From the NCBI GenBank assembly GCA_016235425.1, contig JACRLC010000088.1, positions 1-64,000 of the forward strand: 64,000 bases of DNA, read 5' to 3'. Of this stretch, positions 25,324 through 33,572 are shown one piece after another. Source of the stretch: Chloroflexota bacterium. Lineage in GTDB: Bacteria; Chloroflexota; Anaerolineae; Anaerolineales; Villigracilaceae. Below the pieces are notes generated by a model, which saw only the letters and a program-made list of their open reading frames with translations, was not told the origin of the DNA and did not search any database. Position 1 is the first letter of the stretch. Each line of letters starts with the position of its first letter. The position numbers and the translations under genes were made by a program.

Positions 25324-25719
25324 ATGGAAAATTCATCGTCAATTTTCTCGGTCCTATTTTGTGTCCTCGGAATATCCATTTTGATAGCCATATTTTCCAT
25401 CGCGGCCGGTATCCGCATTGTGCGAGAGGATACCCGCCTGTCTGTTTATCGCCTCGGACGGTATTTGGGAGATAAAGGCCCTGGCGTCGTACTGCTCATC
25501 CCAATCATAGATCGCGGGGTACTAAAAAAATTGAGCGGCGTAGACAGTACGCCCAGCCGGAGATTGGTGGGCATTGTCGGTGAAACGCATACGACAGTTT
25601 ACACAGACGGAAAGGTTTTCCTGGCCAGCGAAATATGGGACGCCACAAGCCGGACACCCATTTCTGCTGGTCAGCGCGTGCGCGTGGTCAGAATGATCCT
25701 TGAAGTGGAAAAGGAATAA
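25324..25719 (+). CDS. Mini-protein joining SPFH start to NfeD C-terminal domain
   Basis: 131 residues. A membrane helix (about 10-32) leads into the first strand segment of an SPFH/band-7 protein (RLSVYRLGRYLGDKGPGVVLLIPIIDR), but the rest of the SPFH domain is absent. At about residue 82 it passes into an NfeD-like OB fold (LVGIVGETHTTVYTDGKVFLASEIWDA, ending VRVVRMILEV). SPFH and NfeD proteins normally are separate partners in membrane microdomains. The frame is clean, so this is either a natural fusion or an internal deletion. The following gene begins 2 bp after the stop. Confidence 0.7.
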   Translation: MENSSSIFSVLFCVLGISILIAIFSIAAGIRIVREDTRLSVYRLGRYLGDKGPGVVLLIPIIDRGVLKKLSGVDSTPSRRLVGIVGETHTTVYTDGKVFLASEIWDATSRTPISAGQRVRVVRMILEVEKE

Positions 25720-25721
25720 TT

Positions 25722-27707
25722 ATGAAAACATCCTATCCGATTCTCGTCTTTGCGATCATCTTCCTGTTTTTCATTCAGGCCGCCGGCACGTTGGTCGAGT
25801 CCATTTACATCCTGGACTTGATGAACTCGAACCTGGACGAGAAAGTGCTGGGGGTGCTATTCTTCTTTACGCCCATCCTGCTGATTCCCTTGTATAAAAA
25901 ATTTCCGCGGGGGCTGGTTTGGATATCTTTCGCCATTCTGCTCCTCGCCAGGGGTCTGCTCCCCCATCTGAATACTGCGAACCGCGTGCTGGCCTCCGGG
26001 CTGAGTACGTTCGCCGTATTAAGCCTGTTCTTTCTCCTGCTGGAAGCAAAACCCAAAGACGATGTTGAGGCCAAAACTGGCCTGTGGGGTTCCGCCGGGC
26101 TTGGGCTTGCTGTGAGCTTGTCCGTGTTGCTGCGGACAGTGGACTACGGCCTCGATTACTCCCTCACGCCCGCTGGCGGCTGGGTCGGTTGGGGGTTGGG
26201 ACTGTGCCTCGGATGGTTGTTGACGCAACTTGAAGTGGGGAGCGAAGCGGCAAGCGCGGAAAAGAAAAATGGCAGTGTAACGTCTGCCTCGCTCGGTCTT
26301 TTCCTCATCCTGACTTTGGCCTGGTTTGCCTTTTCAGCCCCGGCTGTGATCGCCCGCTGGACGGAAGGCAGCTACACCTTGATCGTGATCACGATCAGCC
26401 TGTTCTCGGTTGGCTGGGTTTTGTTGTCGCTCAATCGTCTACAGTTGTTTGAATGGATCAGCCCGCGCGGACTCCTGCTCTGGAACCTTTTGTTCACCCT
26501 CTGCCTGACCGCCACCATTTTGGCACACCGCGTCCCCTTCCCGCCGACGCCTGATTCCGCTCCCGTTGTAGTGACTACCCCCGGCTTGTTCGCCCAAATT
26601 CTGCTTGCGCTCACACTTCTCCTGTTCCCGGTCATCTTTCTCGATATGCGCCTGTTTCTCAACCAAATACGAAATGCGTCCCCGGCTCCACGCGACTTGC
26701 TTCCCGGTATTTTGCTGGGGAGCACCGCCTTGGTCCTGCTCATTTTCGCCCACATTTTTACCAATGTGTGGGGCTACATTGAACCGGTCAGTCCATTCTT
26801 TCGGGGCAAGTTCTGGCTGTCTTACTTTTTGATGACAGCGATCGTCACCCTGCTCGTCCAGCGCGCCAAGAGGACTGAATCCGCTTTTGAAAAGATTTCC
26901 GCTGGATCATTCCATTGGGGATGGGCCGTTCTGCTCCTGGCAATCTTTCTCGTCACGGCAGTCACGGCTCTGCCGAAGGAACGCGTCCAAGTTGGTGCAA
27001 CAGATCGATCCTCACTCGTGGTCATGACCTTCAACACCCAGCAATCCAATGATGACTTCGGCAAGAAATCCTTTGACGAGCAACTTGCGCTCATCCGCAG
27101 GGCTTCGCCCGATATCCTTGCCTTGCAGGAGTCCGATTCAACCCGCATCTCTCTCAACAACAACGATTACGTCCGCTGCTTCGCTGAAAACCTTGGCTAC
27201 TACTCCTATTATGGGCCGACCACGGTCACGGGCACTTACGGGACAGCCATCCTGTCGAAGTACCCGCTGTTGAACACGCGCACGGTCTTCACCTACAGCG
27301 ACCAGGACGAGATCGGCACCGCCGAAGCGGAAATTGAAGTGAGTGGGCACCGTTTTACCATCTATAATGTCCACCCCGATGGCTCGGATACAGCCATGCT
27401 GGTCTTTGCAAAGACGCTTTTGGAGCGTTCAAAGGACAAGCCCTACGTCATTGCGCTGGGCGATTACAACCTTCGAGATTATGAAGAAGCCTATCAATTG
27501 ATTGATGGCGTTTACACCAATGCCTGGGTCAGTGTCTATCCTTCCAAGATCAGTGCGGATGGAGTTGACATGTCGGGCGAGAACCGCATTGATCACATTT
27601 TTGTATCCCCTACTCTGGGAGTACGCAATCCAATTTACGTGCTGGTCCCTGAATCAGCCACAGATCACGCCGTCCACTGGGCTGAGATCTTCTGGGAGAA
27701 TCCATAA
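25722..27707 (+). CDS. Polytopic membrane protein with C-terminal endonuclease/exonuclease/phosphatase domain
   Basis: 661 residues. About ten to twelve membrane helices fill residues 5-410. The EEP domain covers about 425-661, with VMTFNTQQSND, ILALQESDST (Glu, metal ligand), TAILSKYPLL, YNVHPDG, GDYNLRD, NRIDHIFVSP and TDHAVHWAEI (His). Such membrane-tethered EEP proteins may act on lipids, nucleotides or DNA outside or inside the cell; the topology suggests the domain sits after the final helix. Two bp separate it from the SPFH-NfeD mini-protein, suggesting one operon. Confidence 0.8.
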   Translation: MKTSYPILVFAIIFLFFIQAAGTLVESIYILDLMNSNLDEKVLGVLFFFTPILLIPLYKKFPRGLVWISFAILLLARGLLPHLNTANRVLASGLSTFAVLSLFFLLLEAKPKDDVEAKTGLWGSAGLGLAVSLSVLLRTVDYGLDYSLTPAGGWVGWGLGLCLGWLLTQLEVGSEAASAEKKNGSVTSASLGLFLILTLAWFAFSAPAVIARWTEGSYTLIVITISLFSVGWVLLSLNRLQLFEWISPRGLLLWNLLFTLCLTATILAHRVPFPPTPDSAPVVVTTPGLFAQILLALTLLLFPVIFLDMRLFLNQIRNASPAPRDLLPGILLGSTALVLLIFAHIFTNVWGYIEPVSPFFRGKFWLSYFLMTAIVTLLVQRAKRTESAFEKISAGSFHWGWAVLLLAIFLVTAVTALPKERVQVGATDRSSLVVMTFNTQQSNDDFGKKSFDEQLALIRRASPDILALQESDSTRISLNNNDYVRCFAENLGYYSYYGPTTVTGTYGTAILSKYPLLNTRTVFTYSDQDEIGTAEAEIEVSGHRFTIYNVHPDGSDTAMLVFAKTLLERSKDKPYVIALGDYNLRDYEEAYQLIDGVYTNAWVSVYPSKISADGVDMSGENRIDHIFVSPTLGVRNPIYVLVPESATDHAVHWAEIFWENP

Positions 27708-27796
27708 CACATCCGGGGTCCCAGTGAAAACCACATTCTTTACCCGAAAATCGCCGGGGTGATACAATAAATTAAACAGACACAGGAGCAAATCAA

Positions 27797-28024
27797 ATGA
27801 GCAGAGAAGACGAACTTCGTGATATTCTCCAGCAAACCGCGAAGGATATCGCACAAGCGCAGGGCAACCCGCGTACCTGGCTCTCATGGATTGTCTATTT
27901 GCTGGCGCGTCTCGAAGAACAGGCAACGAACGAGAATCCAGCCAACAAGGAATCTTTCCTCGAGATGTTATCCGCTTTGCAGGATGAAATCAGGAATCGC
28001 ACGCGGACGGGCGGCTGGCATTAA
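27797..28024 (+). CDS. Small hypothetical protein
   Basis: 75 residues, helical and acidic/amphipathic (DELRDILQQTAKDIA, TWLSWIVYLLARLEEQA, ESFLEMLSALQDEIRNR). GATACAAT about 30 bp upstream could serve as -10, and ACAGGAGC precedes the ATG. No known family recognised. Confidence 0.55.
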   Translation: MSREDELRDILQQTAKDIAQAQGNPRTWLSWIVYLLARLEEQATNENPANKESFLEMLSALQDEIRNRTRTGGWH

Positions 28025-28151
28025 TTGCAGGACACAATTGATTTGATTTCCAAATTGCCATATCCGCTCTGAGCATTTCGCGAAGCACAAAAAACAATAA
28101 GCAAACGTCCACCAGCGCTCCCTGGCAAATATTTATTAGTAGGAGACCAGC

Positions 28152-28634
28152 ATGAAAAAATATACCAAGCCATCGGATGCCGAGCTTCGGCAAAAGTTAT
28201 CGCCCCTGCAATATCAGGTTACGCAGTACGAGGGAACCGAGCCGCCGTATGACAATGAATATTGGAACAATAAACAAGCCGGTATTTATGTAGACGCGGC
28301 TTCAGGCGAGCCATTGTTCAGTTCGCTGGACAAGTACGACTCAGGCACAGGCTGGCCGAGTTTCACAAAGCCTTTGGAACCGGGCAACATTGTCACCCGT
28401 ACGGATCACAAACTGCTGGTGCCCCGCATCGAAGTGCGCTCGAAACACGCGGACTCCCATCTTGGTCACGTTTTTGACGACGGCCCGGCCCCGACGGGTC
28501 TGCGCTTTTGCATGAACTCGGCGGCACTGCGCTTCATTCCGGTTGAACAGCTGGAAGAGGAAGGCTATGGAAAGTATCTGGCCTTGTTCAGCAGCCAAAC
28601 CGATGACAAAGGCAGTGAGGCTGTAGGCGAATAG
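28152..28634 (+). CDS. msrB: Peptide-methionine (R)-S-oxide reductase
   Basis: 160 residues. It reduces methionine-R-sulfoxide in proteins. The family signatures are SGTGWPSF (64-71), [12 protein letters not shown] (101-112) and [11 protein letters not shown] with catalytic Cys120. The two zinc-binding CxxC pairs of many MsrBs are absent (SGEP and VRSKHADS in their places), which places it in the zinc-free class. TAGGAGACC gives the ribosome binding site. The stop codon is directly followed by a relic of another gene. Confidence 0.93.
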   Translation: MKKYTKPSDAELRQKLSPLQYQVTQYEGTEPPYDNEYWNNKQAGIYVDAASGEPLFSSLDKYDSGTGWPSFTKPLEPGNIVTRTDHKLLVPRIEVRSKHADSHLGHVFDDGPAPTGLRFCMNSAALRFIPVEQLEEEGYGKYLALFSSQTDDKGSEAVGE

Positions 28635-28636
28635 TG

Positions 28637-28798
28637 CCTGCTTCGGCGCTTGCCCTTGCACGCTCCAGCCTTGAATTAGCCATAGCCGACGCGGAAGGTT
28701 TTCTTGCTTCGGATGAAATTAAATTGCAGGCGCGTAAACTTCGTGAATCTGGCACGCGCCTGTTCAACATGCCTGACATCATGGAAGAAGAGGATTAA
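28637..28798 (+). pseudogene. C-terminal relic of a paralogue of the 23599 gene
   Basis: An open stretch without start encodes SALALARSSLELAIADAEG and SDEIKLQARKL...DIMEEED, clearly related to the last 50 residues of the protein at 23599-24408. The 5' part is missing and msrB stands where it should be, pointing to a duplicated block cut by a later insertion or deletion. Confidence 0.7.
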
Positions 28799-28802
28799 GA
28801 AA

Positions 28803-29450
28803 ATGACCAGGAAAAAGAAAAAGGACAAGAAGCCTCGCCTGCCGAAAGTCAATCAGCAAATTCCTATTTCGAGAATCCGCCCGGTGAAAATGATCGGCTC
28901 GCGCCATTATCTCCAGCATGCGCGGGAATATCCGATACTGGGCTGCTGGATAATGGAAGGCTGGCAGGAAAGCGGCATTACCCCTGTCATCGTTGCCCGC
29001 GAACAGGCACCCGATAAAATTCTCTTCGGCGTTTGTCTGGTGGATATTTACTGCCTGGGAATCAAGGATGCCTATGCCGATGCAGATATTTCACTCAGCA
29101 AGTTTGAGCGCGAACTGCCAAGGATGTGCAATGGCGAGCCGGAGAAATGTTCGGTTGAACTTGCCCACGAGATCATTTACGGCGCAATGGAATACGCCGC
29201 CCGCTATGGTTTTCAACCACATCTGGATTTCACCGCACAGTTGGTGGATCAGGTTCTTGACCCATCAGAAACTCACCCGCGCAAACATGGAGTCGAGTTC
29301 GGCAAGGATGGCAAACCGTTTTTCGTGTCCGGGCCTTATGACGATGAGCGCAAGATCAATTCCGTGATAAACACTTTAATGCGCACCGCCGGGGAGGGAA
29401 ATTTCCACTACCTTGCCGGTTTCGGGCCGCCGGATGATTTCGATGAATAA
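28803..29450 (+). CDS. Conserved hypothetical protein
   Basis: 215 residues from the ATG at 28803, 4 bp after the relic stop; an earlier in-frame ATG (28704) lies within that relic. The start is very basic (TRKKKKDKKPRLPK), then YPILGCWIMEGWQESGITPVIVARE, GVCLVDIYCLGIKDAYAD and a helical part with LAHEIIYGAMEYAARYGFQP. It ends acidic. I do not recognise a function. As with 23599 and 24414, it follows the same kind of upstream gene, so the two blocks may be duplicated operons with different second genes. Confidence 0.6.
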   Translation: MTRKKKKDKKPRLPKVNQQIPISRIRPVKMIGSRHYLQHAREYPILGCWIMEGWQESGITPVIVAREQAPDKILFGVCLVDIYCLGIKDAYADADISLSKFERELPRMCNGEPEKCSVELAHEIIYGAMEYAARYGFQPHLDFTAQLVDQVLDPSETHPRKHGVEFGKDGKPFFVSGPYDDERKINSVINTLMRTAGEGNFHYLAGFGPPDDFDE

Positions 29451-29575
29451 GACAATATGAAATGAATCTGCTTGGGATGAGTTTAATGGTTTCTTCGTAC
29501 TCTTCGCGGCTTCGCGGTAAAAGCGCTTACACTTATTGAAACGATGCTTACCAACCTTAGAGAAAGAATATCGGT

Positions 29576-30592
29576 ATGAAAACTCCCTTGAAAATCACAA
29601 TCCTGTTTATGCTGTTCCTGTCGGCTTGCAGTCCTCCCGCAACCCCGCAAATAGGAACAGCGGTTGCATCCACGGTTGTGCCGGTGACGCTTATCTCCGG
29701 CACATCTGCCCCGCCTCCAACAGACGCGCCCCCCACACCAATCCCCACGCTGGCAGTCGACGCTCTTTCCCCGACCGAGCTTAAATACCGTTTACTGGAG
29801 GAGTTCCCCGACTTCTTCTTTTGCGACCCCGACGAATATCCGGTCGCGCGGGACGATGAAACTGCCCTCGCCATCGAGCGCTTTCCTGACATCCAGGCAA
29901 ACGCCGAGGAATTCCAAGCCATCCTGAAGCACAACAACATGGCCGGCCTCAATGAATTCAACGATGAGCAGAAACTGCTGATCTATCGCGAGCACAAGAA
30001 ACTGGCGGCCATCCCTTTCGAAGTATCGGGCGGGCAATACAAGTTCCAATTTCAGACGGCAGACAGCAGTGGACGAGGCACTTTCATCACGGGGCTGATC
30101 GACAAGAACGGAACCATCAGCATACAGGATCGCATCTCAATCATTGCAGCCTGCCCAATCTGCCTCGCCGCAAATACCCAAATTGACACGCCGAATGGCC
30201 CGGTGGCTGTGCAGGATTTGCAGGTTGGCGACGTGGTTTGGACGGCAGATGCCTCAGGCCAGCGCGTGGCGGCTCCGGTGTTGGCAACAACGCGAGTCCC
30301 TGCGCCTGCCAGCCATGTGATGATCCACCTTGTGCTGGATGATGGCCGCGAACTTTGGGCCTCGCCTGGTCATCCAACAACAGATGGACGTACGATGAAC
30401 GATCTCCAGCCGGACGATCTTCTGGACGGTGCGCGCGTCATCCTGAGTGAACGCATCCCCTACGCCCATCCCTCGACCTTCGACCTGTTACCCGCCGGAG
30501 AGACGGGATTCTACTGGGCGAACGGCATCCTGATCGGAAGCACACTGGCAAAGCAGCAGGTAACATTTCTCATTCTGGCTCGTTATAAATAG
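29576..30592 (+). CDS. Lipoprotein with Hint (hedgehog/intein-type) domain
   Basis: 338 residues. A lipoprotein signal peptide ends LFLSAC (Cys18), followed by a Thr/Pro-rich linker. A helical domain covers about 60-190. The Hint domain begins at Cys196 (PICLAANTQIDTPNGPVAV), with LQVGDVVWTAD and the His motif SPGHPT, ending FYWANGILIGSTL. Hint domains self-cleave or splice; here it lacks a clear terminal His-Asn and any extein, so N-terminal cleavage alone is possible. It is expected at the outer face of the membrane. Function in Chloroflexota unknown. Confidence 0.8.
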   Translation: MKTPLKITILFMLFLSACSPPATPQIGTAVASTVVPVTLISGTSAPPPTDAPPTPIPTLAVDALSPTELKYRLLEEFPDFFFCDPDEYPVARDDETALAIERFPDIQANAEEFQAILKHNNMAGLNEFNDEQKLLIYREHKKLAAIPFEVSGGQYKFQFQTADSSGRGTFITGLIDKNGTISIQDRISIIAACPICLAANTQIDTPNGPVAVQDLQVGDVVWTADASGQRVAAPVLATTRVPAPASHVMIHLVLDDGRELWASPGHPTTDGRTMNDLQPDDLLDGARVILSERIPYAHPSTFDLLPAGETGFYWANGILIGSTLAKQQVTFLILARYK

Positions 30593-30616
30593 CATGAATG
30601 AGAAAGGTAGGTACCA

Positions 30617-30928
30617 ATGACCATAATCACTTTCAAGCGTAACGGCGGGTTTGCGGGCAATGAGATTGATTTGCGTCTTGACCTGAACAGCCTGCCCGCT
30701 GGTGAGGCCCAACAACTACTCCAACTGGTTGAGGAAGCAGATTTCTTCCACATCCCCATAAACACGCTTCCATCGGAACCCATCACGGATGAATTCATCT
30801 ACACCATCACACTGGAAGCAGGCTCTACAGCGGTTCACAGCGTCCGTACAAGCGGCACCACCATGCCCGAACCCCTGCGCCCGTTGGTCGAAGAGTTATC
30901 CAAGCTGGCCTACGCCAGTTCTGTGTAG
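30617..30928 (+). CDS. Emfourin-like (protealysin inhibitor family) protein
   Basis: 103 residues. It starts MTIITFKRNGGFAGNEIDL, then LPAGEAQQLLQLVEEADFF, FIYTITLEAGSTAVHSVR and PEPLRPLVEELSKLA, matching the small emfourin family whose founding member inhibits the M4 metallopeptidase protealysin. No M4 peptidase gene is seen in this window. AAAGGTAGG precedes the ATG. No signal peptide, so it is expected in the cytoplasm. Confidence 0.7.
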   Translation: MTIITFKRNGGFAGNEIDLRLDLNSLPAGEAQQLLQLVEEADFFHIPINTLPSEPITDEFIYTITLEAGSTAVHSVRTSGTTMPEPLRPLVEELSKLAYASSV

Positions 30929-30940
30929 CATCCAAACAAA

Positions 30941-31003
30941 AGGCGACAGTCACTTGCGCGAAGCATCCCCGAAACGGAACAGAGGATGAAGTGACTGTCG
31001 CCT
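30941..31003. repeat. Inverted repeat with 15-bp arms
   Basis: AGGCGACAGTCACTT (30941-30955) pairs perfectly with AAGTGACTGTCGCCT (30989-31003). The same arms, with one compensated base pair change, occur at 40012-40044. Confidence 0.75.
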
Positions 31004-31012
31004 GATCTCGCG

Positions 31013-31018
31013 TATAAT
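31013..31018 (+). promoter_or_regulatory. -10 element of the EamA gene
   Basis: TATAAT lies 8 bp before the ATG at 31027, implying an almost leaderless transcript. No matching -35 is apparent; the upstream sequence is the arm of a palindromic repeat. Confidence 0.4.
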
Positions 31019-31026
31019 CGGGGGCT

Positions 31027-31911
31027 ATGCAAAAACAACTCCTTCCCGGCTTATTATCAGGTCTCACGGCCGCCTCCATTTGGGGCGGCATGTATGTTGT
31101 CAGCAAAGTGGTGCTGGAGGTGATCCCGCCGTTCGCCTTGTTGACCACGCGTCTTGTCCTGGGGATCATGGCCCTGGCAGTGGTCATTGCATTGCGGCCC
31201 AAAGCCATGTTGGACAAAAAACAATTATGGCAAAGTTTTCTTGTGGGCGTTGTGGGATACGGCATCTCGCTCGGATTTCAATTCGTGGGGACGAAACTCT
31301 CCACCGCATCAAACGGTTCACTCGTGACCTCGGCCACGCCAGCGTTTGTCCTGCTTTTCGCGCCGCTGATACTGGGTGAAAAAACCACCTTGCGAAGGGT
31401 GATTGCGCTGGTCATGTCCACACTTGGAGTGATCGCGGTGATTGATCCGCGTACCGCGGAACTCTCCCCCTCTCTGTTTTGGGGCAACCTGTCCCTGCTG
31501 GCGGCGGGGTTGACGTGGGCGCTGTATTCGGTGCTGGTCCGCAAGGTGACAAAGAATGCCGATTTGCTGGTCTCCAGCACGGTGATGCTGGCGGGAGGCA
31601 TTCCTTCGAGTCTGTTGTTCGGCGCGTGGGAGGTGCAGACTCAGGGAATCGGTGAGATCACAATGGGTGTGGTTGGCGGCATCCTGTTTTTGGGGATCAT
31701 CTCCACCGCCATCGCGATGTTCATGTGGAACTACGCCTTTGCGGAATTGCCCGCCGCGGTCGCTTCGCTGACGTTCTTCGCGCAACCGGTGGTCGGCACG
31801 TTGCTTGGGTGGTTGTTCCTGGGGGAAAAAATCACGCCGCTGTTTTTATTCGGCGGTGTTTTGATCGGAATAGGATTGGTGATTTCCAGCACGGAGAAGC
31901 CTTCGTCCTGA
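31027..31911 (+). CDS. EamA/DMT superfamily transporter
   Basis: 294 residues with ten predicted membrane helices arranged as two EamA repeats; the first begins GLTAASIWGGMYVVSKVVLEVIPPF, the second NLSLLAAGLTWALYSVLVRKV. The final helix region has PVVGTLLGWLFLGEKITP, a family signature. It probably exports a small metabolite; substrate not predictable. The stop codon lies inside a CCTGAGCGGAGCG repeat, which supplies the last two codons as well. Confidence 0.85.
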   Translation: MQKQLLPGLLSGLTAASIWGGMYVVSKVVLEVIPPFALLTTRLVLGIMALAVVIALRPKAMLDKKQLWQSFLVGVVGYGISLGFQFVGTKLSTASNGSLVTSATPAFVLLFAPLILGEKTTLRRVIALVMSTLGVIAVIDPRTAELSPSLFWGNLSLLAAGLTWALYSVLVRKVTKNADLLVSSTVMLAGGIPSSLLFGAWEVQTQGIGEITMGVVGGILFLGIISTAIAMFMWNYAFAELPAAVASLTFFAQPVVGTLLGWLFLGEKITPLFLFGGVLIGIGLVISSTEKPSS

Positions 31912-32160
31912 GCGGAGCGTAGTCGAAGGACGAGGGCTTCCAAGATATCTTTCGCTTGCATCCACGCCCTTCGACTACGTTCGTCGCAAAGAACGCTCCT
32001 CTCTCCGCTCAGGGCGAATCTACGTCCTGAGCGGAGCGGAGCGCAGTCGAAGGACGAGGATGCAGGTAAGTTCACATATCCATGCCACCGCGCTTCGACT
32101 GCATTCGGACGAAAGGCATGTCCTCTCTCCGCTCAGCGCGAATCTACGTCCTGGGCGGAG
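31905..32160. repeat. Cluster of CGTCCTGAGCGGAGCG / CTTCGACT palindromic repeats
   Basis: Several inverted copies of CCTGAGCGGAGC(G)TAGTCGAAGGACG and CTTCGACTACGTTCG...CTCTCCGCTCAG are packed between the convergent EamA and membrane-protein genes (31912-32210). No gene or terminator of standard form is seen. A short related piece is at 4168-4198. Confidence 0.75.
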
Positions 32161-32210
32161 GGAATGTTGATTTAACGGTGGCAGGTTGAGGGTCCGAAAC
32201 GAGGCGAATG

Positions 32211-33566
32211 CTATTGAGCGGGAGATGTCTTTCGGTTGAAGAATGTCAATTTGGGGAGAACGTCCACAAGGAGGGAATCTGCAATAAAAAAGATCAGCAT
32301 CCACACACCGAGACGGAGCAGGACGTTGTGCGGAATGGAGTGACGGGCGATGTCGTTTGCGTCGCCAGCCCAGACGAGGACAGCCTGCGGGTATGTGAGG
32401 AGAATCATGAGGAGCGGCGCGAGCCAGAGAGCTTTGCGATCACGCCAGGCGAGGGGAAGAAGAAAAGCGGCGATGAGGTTGGCGGCAAAGAAAAAGAGAA
32501 GCCCGAAGCGTGTGGGGTAGAGAATTTCGCTGATACGGGTGTCGGTGATAATGGGATGATAGCCGGTGGCGGTGTAGTAGAACACGTCGGGGTAAAAGCT
32601 TTGGCCGGGGGTTTCGAGGAAGACGTTTTGCAGGGTGTCGTTTTTGTAGAACCAGAGGAACTTTGCGTATTCGCGCTTGCCGTGTTCGAGCACCCATTGG
32701 CGATAGACTTCCTGGTCGTCGTTGAAATAGAGCGCCTTGTTGACGATGAATTTATCCTCCGGCGTGGAACGGCTCAATGCCACGAGATTATCGTCCACAG
32801 GCATTCCGTGCCGGCGGAAATATTCGGTGTACTCTTCGGAGGGATAGATGCGAAGCGACGTGATCATGAGGATGGCGCGGAACGGGCGCAGTCCGGCAGT
32901 TGCGAGACTCGAGCTGACGAGATAGATAAGCACGAAAACCGCGCTGATGACTGCAATACCCCGGCGATATTTTGTGAACCAGAACAACGGCAGGACGACG
33001 GCGGCGATCATCAACAGGAGATAGGCATAGGTGTCGCGCGTGAAGACCATCAGGAAACTTGTGAGGAGGAGAAGCGCGGCCTTGTGCCATTTCCATTCCT
33101 GCAAGAGCCGGAGCGCGCAGGCAAGAAATAAGGCGGTAAACGATAACGCCAGCGACTCGCTTCCGAGGAACGGGTCCCACATGAAGACGTCGCGGCTCAA
33201 GCTGAATGCCAGCACAATCGCAAAGGCGAATGGTTTGACGATGAATGAGCGGATTACCGCCGCGGCCATAAAGGCGAGAACACCCCAGCAGATGATCGAG
33301 ATGTAGAGTTGTGCGGTGAAGATTTTGTCCGTTTGCAGGTCCGCCAGTTTCCAAAGAAGAGACGTGAGCGGCGGTTTGCTCTCGGCCCAGAATTCACGCG
33401 AGAAGACAGGGAGCGAGGCGATGTACTCGTAATCGGGCAGGTCGCCAAACGAGCGCGCTTCATGGACGATCTGCGCGTTGTCAATTCTCAGCCAGGCGTA
33501 AAACGCGAGCGCGGCAAGTTGAATGACGACGAGGGCGGTGTTCTTGAGGAGGTGATTGCGGGGCAT
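32211..33566 (-). CDS. Polytopic membrane protein, GT-C-like
   Basis: 451 residues with about ten membrane helices. An early loop (about 35-75: SFGDLPDYEYIASLPVFSREFWAESKPPLTSLLWKLADL) with acidic residues and the pattern of helices resemble GT-C glycosyltransferases such as PMT/ArnT, which use polyprenyl-linked sugars, but no motif is decisive. A soluble loop (about 235-330) lies between helix groups. The gene follows pyk by 6 bp on the same strand. The opposite strand has a long open frame that is a shadow. Confidence 0.65.
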   Translation of the reverse strand: MPRNHLLKNTALVVIQLAALAFYAWLRIDNAQIVHEARSFGDLPDYEYIASLPVFSREFWAESKPPLTSLLWKLADLQTDKIFTAQLYISIICWGVLAFMAAAVIRSFIVKPFAFAIVLAFSLSRDVFMWDPFLGSESLALSFTALFLACALRLLQEWKWHKAALLLLTSFLMVFTRDTYAYLLLMIAAVVLPLFWFTKYRRGIAVISAVFVLIYLVSSSLATAGLRPFRAILMITSLRIYPSEEYTEYFRRHGMPVDDNLVALSRSTPEDKFIVNKALYFNDDQEVYRQWVLEHGKREYAKFLWFYKNDTLQNVFLETPGQSFYPDVFYYTATGYHPIITDTRISEILYPTRFGLLFFFAANLIAAFLLPLAWRDRKALWLAPLLMILLTYPQAVLVWAGDANDIARHSIPHNVLLRLGVWMLIFFIADSLLVDVLPKLTFFNRKTSPAQ

Positions 33567-33572
33567 TCCGAA

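Noticed and set aside
31905-32160. Insertion sequence
   Set aside because: No transposase frame is present; the stretch is a cluster of short palindromic repeats.
32208-33131. 307-codon open frame on the plus strand
   Set aside because: It is antisense to a convincing polytopic membrane protein and its translation is a charged, low-information shadow.
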